Part shown: positions 1-10,762 of the stretch, piece after piece
Layout of the letters: each line of letters begins with the position of its first letter
Numbering within the stretch: position 1 is the stretch's first letter
Origin: Gnetum montanum
Lineage: Eukaryota > Streptophyta > Gnetopsida > Gnetales > Gnetaceae
DNA: 64,000 bases
Assembly: GCA_015680685.1 (NCBI GenBank)
Contig: MNCI01003312.1
Span: 107,160 to 171,159 of the forward strand
Direction: 5' to 3'
The notes under the pieces: model-generated
The model's input: only the letters and a program-made list of their open reading frames with translations
The model's database searches: none
What the model was told of the DNA's origin: nothing
Program-made: the position numbers and the translations under genes

Positions 1-257
1 CTCGAATAAAGAGCCGTTCACTCTAGGACTCCTACTGCGGGCACATGGGGAAAAATTCTAACTCTGGAGTGATCAATCTGCCAGAGCTTCGCTACACTAG
101 CCAGGATTTGGAAATGAAGGGAGTGCCGCCTCTTATTTATAGAAATGGCGGGGGGACGCGATATCGCGTACGTGATATCGCAGGAGAAGACGCGATATCG
201 CGGCGGCCGCGATATCGTTTACGCGATATCGCAGCACATGCAAGTCGCGTCTCATCA
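1..257 (-). repeat. LTR fragment (U3/R part), cut by the window edge
   Basis: Seen: read on the minus strand this begins TGATGAGACGCGACTTGC at 257, which closely matches the start of the solo LTR at 39986. It then carries GATATC/CGCG palindromic units (about 155-235) and a TATA-like TATAAATAAGAGG near 128-140. Sequence near 1-60 resembles the R/U5 part of the LTRs at 53.4 and 58.4 kb (ACTCGAATAA..., GGGCA, CTGGAG). The next bases at 258 are degraded pol in the other orientation, so this LTR was inserted into the older element. Whether it is a solo LTR or part of a full element cannot be told from this window. Confidence 0.8.
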
Positions 258-2420
258 ATATGCTTATGTCATAGGCATGGATGAACTAGAGCAAGTTGAT
301 CACCAACTCTTTGATCATGAAAATGATGATACCAATTAGGGAGAGTTGGAGATCCCTAAGAATTTCAAGCAAGAGCCCCTAGACTTGAAAAATTCATGGT
401 CTAAGAGGACATTGTATTGTAGTACCAAATTTTTCGAGAAAGGATCAAGGTAGACCCCAAAAAGAAAAGGATCATCCAAGAAATCACTTGCTAACTAAAA
501 ACTATCAAAGATATTTAGTCATTCCTTAAACAAACTGGCTACTATCAACGATTTATAGAGAATTTCTCTAAGATTGTAAAACTGTTGGTCGAGCTAACAA
601 AGAAATATGCTCTCTTCATCTAGACCAAGAAATGTGAGCATGCGTTCCAAAGCTTCAAGCAGAAGCTTGTAGAGACTCCAATTCTAGGAGTACATGATTG
701 GTCCATACCATTCCATATCATGATAGATGCATCTAACTATGCCTTGGGAGCCATGCTTATGTAGTTGGACAATAAGAAGTATCCATATTACATCCACTAT
801 GCAAGTCAAAGCATTTTGGATGCATAGTTGAATTACACCGCCACAGAGAAAGGGCTGATGGCAGTGGTGTATGCTCTAGAAAAGTTCAGGCACTATGTCA
901 TTGGATATAAAGTGTTTATGCACACTGATCATAGTGCCATCCACTTCCTCATGAACAAGTCAAAGGTGAGCTGGTGATCTTGTAGAGAAATTTGATCATA
1001 CAATGGTAGATCGAAAAGGGACTGAGAATGTGGAATAACAAAGAGGAGGAAAGTCCACTAACTGATCTATTTCCTGATGAACTCCTCTTTGGCAAGGTTA
1101 TAACTGAATAATTAGCCATTGAACCTAAATAATATGATGGCAACCTTACTTATCTTTTCACTCAAGAGATGCCATAGGATTTGAACTACAGGAAGAAACA
1201 ACAATTTCTTCATCAAACTAAGCACTTCGTGGAAATCACTGGACACCTTTACAAGATGTGTGCCGATGGCTTGGTTCTTTGATGTGTACCTGATGCAGAT
1301 AAATTGCATGTTCTCCAGGATGCTCATGAAGGCCCTTATGGAGGCTACTATGCTGGGAGATGCATGGCCATAAAAATCCTGATGGAAAAATACTATTGGC
1401 CCACAATATTTAGGAATGTCCACTAATTTTTCAAATCCTATAAGTGTTGTCAATGAGATGGTGAGATGATTGCATGAATCGAGGGTCCTCAACAATGGAT
1501 TCAACCACTATAGCCCTTTGACATATGGGGCATTAACTTCATGGGTCCCATCAATGGGAAGGCATATATAATTATTGTCATTTACTAATATACCAAATGG
1601 GTAGAAGCAACAACCATCATCAACTGTACATCATCCACTACTACTTGATTTGTACAACAAAATGTTGTAAACAAGTTTGGGGTGCCATGTGCACTGATTT
1701 CTAACAACGAAACCCATTTTATAGGTGCTATTTTTAAAAAACTCATACAACACTTGGGGGTTAAACATAAATTAACAACATCCTATCATACCCAAGCCAA
1801 CGATCAAGTAGAGGTGACTTACAAGAAGATCACAAAGATTCTAACAAAAACTATTAGCAAATATAGGAGAGACTAGAGCACAAAACTCAATGATGCCCTT
1901 GGGCCTACCACTCAATATGGAAACTTCCTATTGGCTACTCTCCCTATGAGCTAGTGTACGGAAAACTTCCAACGCTCCTAATTTAATCTGAGCTTTGTAC
2001 ACTCTCAACAGCCTATGACTTGGGCCTTAACTTAAGTCTAGCCCAAAAAGAAATACTAATTAAGCTAAATGTGCTAGACGGAAATCAATTAGTAGTCCTA
2101 TCCTTGAATGAAGTGTAAAAGGCATTCAGCAAACAACAACATGATCTTAGAATACAAAAAGCAAAATTTCAACTGTGAGATAAGGTTCTCTATTGGAACC
2201 CCATAAATGTTCCTTAAAAAACCAAATTCCAAACATTGTGGGAGGGGCCTTATATAATTGATGAAACTTTTCCTTCTAGGATCATGACCATATACAAACC
2301 TGAAAGCCCAAGTAAGAAATAGTTGATCAACATGCAACAATAAGGTCTTTCCATGAGCCTAAGTAAGCTAGTGCAACAAATACCTCAACAGATGGACAAC
2401 CATGAGTAATTTTTTGGATC
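258..2420 (+). pseudogene. Ty3/gypsy pol relic: end of RT, RNase H, integrase
   Basis: Seen in three-frame reading: an RT thumb segment with GYYQRFIENFSKI (about 530-590), RNase H with DASNYALGAML and HTDHSAIHFL (about 720-960), then an integrase with LQDAHEGPYGGYY, PFDIWGINFMGPI and FGVPCALISNNETHF (about 1310-1730). This is the canonical gypsy order RT-RNase H-INT on the plus strand. It is broken by many stops (for example TAG at 762, 825 and 1175). The second integrase aspartate, normally in SDNGxHF, reads N, so catalysis is lost. A spliced-out or truncated 5' part (gag, protease, RT palm) is missing because the LTR at 1-257 sits there. Family knowledge: the pattern fits Tat/Athila-type plant gypsy elements. 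Clearly a dead copy. Confidence 0.9.
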
Positions 2421-4467
2421 CCCTCCTTCTAATTGACTCATGGGAGATATGGCCATCCATGCTAGTCATATACATGGCTCCTCTATTTTTTTATTTTTTG
2501 TTTTACACATTTTTGTCTTTGTAAATTATTTATTTTAAAACATCATTAGTACATTTGAATTTTTCTCAAATATTTTACACTTTCTTATATTTTACTTTAT
2601 TTTAGTGTGATTTTCTAAATTTTGTTAATAAATGTGCTTTGTGCCAATAAGAAACAATGGTGTTGTAGCTACTACTAAAGGTGGTTTGTGCTTAATGTTT
2701 GGTTTACTAATCTCTGGTTTCTATTTTTGAATTTTTGTATTAATGGCTAAAACATGGTTTCCTTTTCATGAAATAGGCAGTGAGTCCACAACATCCACCA
2801 ATCCAAAAACTCTATGGTTTTCCTTGTTCTAGAAATTTGAAGTCCCTTTCATTAAATAAACTTTTAATAAATTTGTGACCTTGGTAGTTTCCAAAATTGG
2901 GAAGGATTCAAAGGTTTGTATAAGGTATGACTTCGAGGGGACTCAATACTCTTTGTACTCTTCTACTTACTTGGGTGCTTGAGTGTTTTCATAAACTTCT
3001 TACCATTCTGTGTTGACCAATAATAGGAAGTTGAATAATTCTTTGCATGGTGTGGTGTCCATCCAGAATGAAAACAACAAACAAGCACAAAAAAAATAAA
3101 AAATAGAAAAACAAAAACATGATGGGAATTCAAAGCACACCCCTTAGACAAATAAACGAGCTACAAGCATTGGTTATGGGACTAGAAAGATATGTTACCC
3201 ATGCCTAAAGGTTCCCTCTAACTAAGGCCCTCTCTCACTTCTTGCTCCTTTCTTCTTCTTTAGAAATTATGGTTGTTCTATGGGAGCACTCTTGTGTCTC
3301 GAGGGGGTGGATCAATCTTAAAGTGGTAATGCAAAGTCACTAACAGTAGTTGCTTTTGGTCTGGACTAAGGATGGATCTTTTTAGGTCATTTAAACACAA
3401 AATCCACAAGGGACTTTTTATTACCTCAATTCAGAATTTTATTCCACCTTCTCCATCATACATCCATTCTACCTGTAACTCACCTCACTATCAGTGTCCA
3501 TGTTCTTGTTTGGTGTCTTTGTCTGATGTAGTTGAATTCTTTGGTAGAATCTTCCAAGTTTTGGTCCTTAACTTCCATCAACCATTAATTGCCAATGGGA
3601 CCCATAGGCTCCTTAGGTTGAGGTTATGCAAGGGTAAACAAGGCATGTGCCTACTATGGGGAGGACCCACTTGCATATCTCTTGGTTGGGTTTGTTAAGC
3701 ATATTATCCTTAGGCATTCTTACAATCATAATCTTTTGCACACCCATCTTCTGCATCCAACAATGTGCTCATTTACATATTTTCTTTCATTCACACATTC
3801 TCCATCAAATTTTTGACTTTTTGAGCTTTCAAAATCCTCTTCAATGATTCCATCACATTCTTGGCTTTTTTGGGACTCCATGGATCCCAAATTCATTCAA
3901 AAATTCCTTATATTTTTTAAGATATTCAAAGTTGAAAATTTTGTTTATGGACCTGGTAAATAGGGCCCTGTTGATGGAGCATACACTTATACGAGGCCTT
4001 GTATATGCAGCCCTGTCGATGTACTATAAAAAAAGTATAAATATACTTGACCCTCCTTTGAAATTTTCACATTTGCTCACAAACGCCAAGGAAGTTTTTC
4101 AAATTTTTAGAGCCCATAACTTCCTAACTATTTATCTAAATCACTCCATTCTTCAACCCTATAGCTCTTGGAGGTAAGCTCTTAGTCATGGGGTCCACAA
4201 ATATGCCATTTTTGAAAAAACATTTTTCATCATTTTTCTAACTCCCACAAAGGTTTAACTAAGAAATCAACATTTGAATAGCAAATTACAAAAGTTAAAC
4301 CCTTCCAACAAGCTCCAGTGACACTTATAATAAAAATTAATTAATAAAATAATTAGTCTACAATGGTCCAATGTTAGCCAAAGTGTAACTAATTAATGAG
4401 ATAAGGTATTCAAATATTCAAAGTTACACATTATATCTACTAATCCATGGATGTGTTATAACCAAAA
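2421..4467 (+). other. Spacer between integrase relic and aORF; no gene seen
   Basis: AT-rich, without a convincing coding frame. Short frames at 3372-3698 and 3647-3847 show no recognisable domain. The one notable part is about 3620-3690 (GTTATGCAAGGGTAAAC ... GGGGAGGACCCACTTGCAT), which is also present in three other gypsy copies in this window (18.8, 51.2 and 54.6 kb) at the equivalent place. The rest looks like non-coding internal sequence of the element. Confidence 0.6.
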
Positions 4468-7337
4468 ATGGCACCGAAAGGCAAACACACATAGGAAGGA
4501 GGATCATCTCAACTAAGGGAGAAATGACCTACAACAAAAAGGGGCCAAGAACCACCCTAGGAAGAACCAATTGCAGCCCATGCCATAGGTCCTCTTAAGG
4601 AAGAGGCTGAAGTGGAATCTATTCATCAAATTCCAAAACTAGAAGCAACAATAGAACATTCCCACCAAGATGAGGCACTAGCTTAGCAAGAAACCTTGAG
4701 GTGACCTTAATGGAAGCATGCCTAAATCAAATCATATCAAGGGGGGTCCAAGAAATAGTGTCTTAGAAGTTAAACTTTGGCCCTTTCTTAGAGCAAGCCC
4801 TAAAAAAGTACAAGACAAACTAAAGATCTCTCCCATGTGGCCAATTATCACTTCCAGTGGGGAGTGGTACATGGGAGAGACATTCTTATTCTAGAACAAT
4901 AGGTATGACAAATCAATAGTCAAAATCAAGAACATTTTAGTATCCTACTCGATGTAGGCCATTGCTAAAGTGCTTGGGTTGCCAAAAACTGGAGCAAACC
5001 TTGCTGAGATTCCGATGTAGGTGGACCTCAACATCAAAAAGAAATGGGTTCGATGGTGCTATAGTGTCAACTATAAGGAGTATGGTGCACTTACACTGAC
5101 AAAAAGAATTCACTACAAGATTGAAGCCTCCACAGTGAGGCTTAGTAAGATAATGGCCTTTTCTACCCATTTGTGCACTACTCTGAGTCAAAGATTCCCT
5201 GTCAACCTTCCATAGCTAATCTATCTAAAGATAAAGAAGCAGTATAAAGAGAATGAACATGGAAGGAAGGCACTCCTCTTCCCATGCCTCATCAAAAAGC
5301 TTTGTCGAAGGGGAGGGATAGTTCACTATACAAATGATGCTTTTTGATGTGCTCCAACAACTAATTGGATGAAGATAATGAAGGAAAAGATGCCTGTAAC
5401 AACTATTCAAGAAGAGAAGTAGTAGCCACCACCTCCACCTGTCACTCAAAACATTGTGCTAGACATCACTATAATATCCCAATGGTTGCACGAGTACCGA
5501 GAATGGCTATTGAATGAGCAAGAGCAACAAGCAGACATGAGTGGTGGAGATCCATCTATGCACCAGCCAGCGATGAGTCACTTGAATGAGGTGACCCAAA
5601 CAATTAAGTTGATGGGAGGAGGTGGATCCATTTTCTCGGTCCAATGAACAAAGTTTTTCATGAGGTCAAATCCTAAAGTCAGACAAGTAACAATATCTCT
5701 CTTAAAATAGCAACCACTCCCAAAGATTTTTGGGAATGTCACGATCTTCTTGGTGCACTTGGAGGAAGGTGAGGGGGCAACAATACCAGTGTTGTAGCAC
5801 CAAGGATAAGAAATAGTAGCAAAGGTGGTTACTGATAAGATTTCCAAAACACTCAATGCACCTACGATGTCTGTACTAGATGTCACTACACTTAAAGATG
5901 TGAAAATGTCTACAAGAATCATAAGCAATAGATTAAGTGCAACACAGTATGAAGAATTGTTGGACCAACTAGTGGGAATCGAGCAACTACAACCCATTTA
6001 GAGCACAGTATGAAGAATGTCTTTGATCTTCCAGATAGTATGACTGCAACCCATTCAGAGCTGCTAAAGGCAAGGGACAAAAACATTATTTTGGAAGGGC
6101 AACTTGAAATAGCCAAGGAGCTAAATGAATGCTTCACTACTAAAGTTGCTAAATTAAGAGCCTAGATTGCTGACCCTACATTTCTCAACTCGACATTAAC
6201 AAGAGAATAAGCTTTTAAATAGCTTCACACTAGATTGAAAGGGGTTAAGAGTGCGATGGAGACAATGGTGTTCTACCAATCCTTGTTAGAGGCTACCCAG
6301 CACAAAATTTAGAAGGCATTGGATTTGACCTGCCAGGAGAATGTATAACTGATCACAAAAAACCATTATCAATGAAAAGTTGATGAGCATAAATAGTAGT
6401 TGACCGACTTTATCCATCAACAGTAAGAGCAACTAGCCAAAGCTAACATAGAGCTAAGGAGATTGGCAGCTGAAAATAGAAACCTCTCCATGGAGGAGGT
6501 CCGTGTGCTTCACCAAAATACTACAATAGAGGTAGTCCCCTGGAAATTAGAGGCTCTCAAATTTAAGAGAGTCAAGGATCATTATAAACACCAAATCAGC
6601 CTACAAAAAGAAGTAAATGAGAAACATATTCAAGCAATGAAGGCAAAGTGAACAAGACCCTTCAACAACTCCAACATGGATGCAATTTTTGGTAGCCCAT
6701 CATTGATGGGATTGATTAGTACAATAAAGTAAAAATTTACCTAAAGGAGTTGTAGATAGAGGAAATGATGGAATACATGGAGCTAGCCAATCTCTAATAT
6801 GTGAACCTAGCTATGTTAACTGCTAGACGGCCATGATCAAAGTTGGAAAAGCATGTGGCTAGCTCATACTTGTTGTATGAGGCTGAGTTCAAGTATCACA
6901 AGGACACCAAGAAAAAATTTGTGGTGGCAAACGCTGAACTCAAGGTTCTCAAGGGAAAATACACTGATCAAAGATCTACTATTGAGAACTTGGCCAAAAG
7001 GATGAATGACTACCAAGAACTGTAGAATGCAATAAAGGCATTTGATGTCGAATGTAAATAATTCATTGCCTAGTTTATGAACATTAAGGAGCTATTCCTA
7101 GTAATGTCTTGTCCATGGGATATCCCCATTCTAGCCCACATTTGCAATTTTGCGTGGATTGTGAATGATACCTGGAGCAAGGAGGAGAAGATGAAGGCAT
7201 TACTGGATGCCTTTCACCTTCCACCGGAGGTTGTAGCTATAGTAGGATAGCCACAGCTACCTCAGCCACCGTGCATGCTCAAAGTTCACGAAGGTCCTTC
7301 AGAACCTCAAGAACCTCCACTGCCTGGGATTGTTTAA
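4468..7337 (+). pseudogene. Additional ORF (aORF) of the gypsy element: plant transposon-type domain plus coiled coil, degraded
   Basis: Starts ATG GCA CCG AAA (MAPKGK) and ends in a proline-rich tail with EPPLPGIV then TAA at 7335. In between: a globular part at about 4930-5400 with WVRWCYSVNYKEYGALTL and ALLFPCLIKKLCRRGGI, which resembles the domain annotated as 'putative plant transposon protein' found downstream of pol in many plant gypsy elements. A long charged coiled-coil stretch follows (about 6050-7060: LLKARDKNIILEGQLEIAKE, LEKHVASSYLLYEAEFKYH, LAKRMNDYQEL). Then comes CPWDIPILAHICNFAWIVND. Many stops and some frameshifts, so a pseudogene. It lies in sense between integrase and the 3' LTR, where some elements carry env-like genes, but I see no signal peptide or membrane segment to support an envelope role. 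Function unknown. A shortened homologue with the same two ends is at 53854-54291. Confidence 0.65.
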
Positions 7338-7570
7338 TCTTCTAAACCACCTTCATGCCATCAGAGGATGTGCTATCTAGTTTTTAGTAGTCATGTTATG
7401 GTGTTCAATTTTGTGTCATGAACACCACAATTTTTGTAATGTGTTGATTTGTATACTTAGGCACTCAATATTTTTATGTCAGTTGTTATGTTAAGATTCA
7501 GTCAATAATCCCATACCTTCCCAAATTTGTAAAGGAACTCAAGGATGAGTTTCATTTAGTCATGAGGGTA

Positions 7571-8526
7571 TGATGGAGCATCAAAGTATCACATCGATGG
7601 ATCCTCAATGACATGGCCTTGTCAATGGGCTCCTGTCAACATGGTCCCATCTACATGATGTTGCCCATTGATGGGGCTATGTCAATGTAGTGTTTGCTAC
7701 ATTTATGAGGCCCCATCAACATAGCTCCATAATAAAATCTATATATATGTGCTCACTACCTATGTTTATGAGACTGAAGTCAAAGTTGTAGTAGAGCTCT
7801 TGCAATTTTGTCATTTGAGAGTTAGAATGTTTCTCTGAGTGCCTGCAACAAGAGTCATAAAGTGTACGGATCTTTATTTAAGCACTATTATACCTAAGCA
7901 CACTAATGTGAGCAGTAATAAAGACAAGCCTTTTGATCAAACCTTGCAGCACTTGGAATAGATTAATGATTTATTTATGCATTTACTATTTTCCTTAAGT
8001 ATGCAATTAATTAAGCTAAATTAAACTTCAATTTATTAGTTAATTAATTAATTTAAGTAGATTAAACACATAAGTACAACCACTTCAAGCGTAAACATGT
8101 ATTTGCTTGGTAATCCCAACAACAGTATTGCTTGGTTCACCCAGTAGCATAGTTCTTAGTAATCTTAGTACTGGATACATGGGTTTAGGATGTGTACAAA
8201 AATTTGGATCAAATATTTATTTTAGGATTAGTTAGAAATTAATTAATTAGTTAAATTAAATTAGTTATTAAATTACCTCATTTCTCTATTTTAAAGCACC
8301 AGGAACATTAAACATAAAATAATAAAAATCATATGCCTCGATTACACTTAACCATATCTTTATACATCACAAGTGTAATTGGGAAGACAACGAATGACTA
8401 TTAGGGCAAGTTCACTTTCTAAAGGCTAGTGTACCAAAAGACATAGAATCCATGGAATTCGATTGAATCATGTGTGAACACTTAGTGATTCATATGGTTG
8501 AGCATAGGAGAAATCATCACTCATTA
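7571..8526 (+). repeat. 3' LTR of the gypsy element (+)
   Basis: Preceded by a short purine tract (CATGAGGGTA) and begins TGATGGAGCATC. U3 (7571-7735) contains repeated CATCGATGG / GTCAATG / CATCAACATAG units; TATA-like TATATATATG lies near 7740. Downstream it aligns with the LTR at 58944-59788 (AGTTAGAATGTTT, CACTTGGAATAGATTAATG, CTTGGTAATC, GGGAAGACAACGAATGACTA). The end reads ACTCATTA where intact copies have CTCATCA, so the terminal CA is mutated. Confidence 0.8.
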
Positions 8527-9157
8527 ATAATTAATTGTCTGAATACTTAGCTAATCTAATAACTAACTATCCTAACATAAAGCAACTATTTCCACTTACT
8601 ATACACATCTTGAACTAGTATCAACACTACTAGGTTACCAAGTGGCTATTATTGGGAACACCAAATGTCCACTACTAGGATTACCAAGCATAATACATCA
8701 TGCTCAAAGTGGTCATACTTACGTATTTATGGTTAAGTATATTAACTAATTAAAACCATGAATGTAAATTTCATTAAAAGCAAAGTGCAAATAGGAACAT
8801 ATCAACTAATCCAAGTTCTACAATGAATATCAAAAATCTCGACTTTTTTGTCATTTACGCCAATGTGTTTAGGTACATGGCATTCAAATAAAGCATCATA
8901 CAATCTCGTTAATTTACACTATAGGCACTCAAAGGGAAAATATTCTAACTCTGGAGAAATGAAACTACAAGGGCTTCATTATGCTATGAATCTAAGATGT
9001 CATAAATGTGGGTTATGGTCGCATTTATATAGGCTTTGCCTACATCAATGTTGACACATCTATGCCAACATATCTAACCATGCATTGATGGGGATATGTC
9101 GACAAGGCTGCATCGATGTATGTGTGTTAACACAGCCTATCTAATTACGACTAATCA
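8527..9157 (-). repeat. Truncated gypsy LTR in inverted orientation
   Basis: Read on the minus strand it starts TGATTAGTCGTAATT at 9157, has a TATA-like TATATAAATGCG near 9030 and the shared block with CCAGAGTTAGAATATT and ATTTGAATGCCATGTACC. It stops before the LTR 3' end, exactly where the plus-strand LTR 7571-8526 ends. The two LTRs are therefore back to back in opposite orientation. The U3 (9040-9150) carries CATCGATG/TGTCGACA-type repeats. Confidence 0.7.
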
Positions 9158-10200
9158 ATTAAGGCTTGACATCTTAAACCCTAGAATCTTCACGATTCTA
9201 ATTTATTTTTTTAAATGCTTTGAATGCTCATTACCACCTATTGTAGGTTGCGCCCCCTCATAGTCACTATTGATTATGACCTTTTGCAAGTTGCAACTAC
9301 TCACACTCTACCTCAAATCAAAAATCCAAGAGTTATTTGCTTCTCAACATAACCTGACTACAAGTAATAGTCCCTTGCATCCTCCTACTGCACCCCCACT
9401 ATGATTTGCACCTCACATAAGCCCCATGCTAAAGTAATAAAAAATTTATTTCTACTAACTACAACTTACTATGAGTTGTAGTCAGTTGTAGTCATCACTA
9501 TAACTCACTACAAGCTACACCACCACACACCTGCTTGCCTAATTCTAGAAAATATAGGAAAAATTACTTTTCAATCAACAACAATTAACTAAGAGTCATT
9601 CCCACTTGTAGTTTCCAACTACAACTAAATGTGATTTGTAGTCATCTATAGGAGATCACCCAACATAGCTAAACTTCACATAAGGATCCAAAATGAACCT
9701 TAAGCTACTTCTAGTTGTCATGGACTCCTCTTCTCCTACACCATAAAAACTAAACTTAAATTCCATTTCTTCAAGTGAAGAAAAACATTTTTGGGTAAAT
9801 CACGTGTTTTAAGTTCATGATCTAAAAAACACAACTCCTGATGAAGTCCCTAGAAAATTTTAATAGACCACAACCCATTGTGAGGTCATGGTAATTACCA
9901 CAACCTTTGGTTTGCTCATGGTCTAAGAAATTTTAAATAATCTTTTCCCCAAACCCATCATGACTTGTGGTTTTCCAAAATTCCCAAAAAATAGCTCATG
10001 CTAAGATTATGATTAATTAAAAAGTGATTTTTGAAAGAAATTTCAGAAATCCAAAATAGCTTCCACACTTCTAAATAACAATATTAAATAGGTATATAAG
10101 AGATCAGGCATTCAACCCTTCAAAGGACACCAAACTAATACCATGAAAATATCTTTAAGCTATGTCAAAAACATTTTTAAATATTACATGAAGTATCAAA
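9158..10200. other. No gene; region rich in short inverted repeats
   Basis: No coding frame. The motif CTACAACT / AGTTGTAG recurs in both orientations; the clearest hairpin is 9459-9481 (CTACAACT, 7-base loop, AGTTGTAG). Looser repeats of the same words extend to about 9660, and a CACAACC/GGTTGTG variant to about 9980. May be part of an unrecognised repeat. Confidence 0.45.
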
Positions 10201-10204
10201 ACAC

Positions 10205-10310
10205 ATAAATGATGTTAGTGAGGCATTGCTCTGTTGGTTAGAGTATGCAACTTGCGGTTTGCAAGTCATAGATTCAAATTTGATGGGTATGTTAATCTAA
10301 CACACTATTA
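10205..10310 (+). mobile_element. tRNA-like SINE fragment (tRNA-Ile type)
   Basis: GCATTGCTCTGTTGGTTAGA is an A-box-like stretch, followed about 35 bases later by a B-box-like CATAGATTCAAATTTG. The order and spacing fit a tRNA-derived SINE head; the A-box region resembles tRNA-Ile (GCTCAGTTGGTTAGAG). A related copy is at 24849. Not a functional tRNA: the acceptor stem is not closed. Confidence 0.55.
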
Positions 10311-10390
10311 TATTTTAATTAAGTTCTATGAAAATTTCATGTTATTTATATGTCTAGCAAGTACATATAGTAATCTAGTTCTAGTTCAAC

Positions 10391-10550
10391 AATGAGGTCT
10401 TAACCTAATGATAAGACTCTTAATTTGGTAACTCCAAGTTCTAGAGTTAATTTTGATAGCCCATACTGAGTTATAAAGTTTATATTTGACTATATGTCTT
10501 GAGGGGTAAATATTATTAAAAAATATTTCAAGTTCCAACACCCCTCCCCC
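10391..10550 (+). mobile_element. tRNA-derived SINE, family 1, degenerate copy
   Basis: Head AATGAGGTCTTAACCTAATG matches the A-box region (TGTTAGCCTAGTGG) of the copies at 38875 and 39651. The B-box region is decayed (TCTAGAGTTAATTTT). The tail ...CAAGTTCCAACACCC is the same as the tail of those copies (GGGTTCCAACACCC). A second family-1 copy follows directly. Confidence 0.6.
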
Positions 10551-10614
10551 AAAAATCTAGTTTTAGTTTCAATACCTCAAACCACACAAAAGACATACTA
10601 TACTACAAACTATG

Positions 10615-10762
10615 TCAAATAAGACTCTTAATTTGAAAGCTCCAAGTCATGGATTTAATTCTGGTAGGTAATGTTGAGTTATAAAGATCTAATTAGATTA
10701 TATATCTTGGGGTGTACCTATATTACAATTATTGTGGGGTTTCAACACCCTCCCCCACCTCC
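10615..10762 (+). mobile_element. tRNA-derived SINE, family 1, 5'-truncated copy
   Basis: Begins within the family head (AATAAGACTCTTAATTTGAA), keeps the B-box-like CATGGATTTAATTCTGG, then GAGTTATAAAG...GGGGTGTACC and the terminal TTTCAACACCC. Head-to-tail with the previous copy. Confidence 0.55.

Noticed and set aside
4468-7337. Envelope-like gene of an endogenous retrovirus
   Set aside because: Position fits, but no signal peptide, cleavage site or membrane segment is seen; the globular part looks like the plant transposon-type domain.
10205-10285. Functional tRNA genes (also at 24849, 38880, 39190 and 39655)
   Set aside because: A and B boxes are present but no closed acceptor or anticodon stem can be drawn; the copies have SINE bodies and TSDs.
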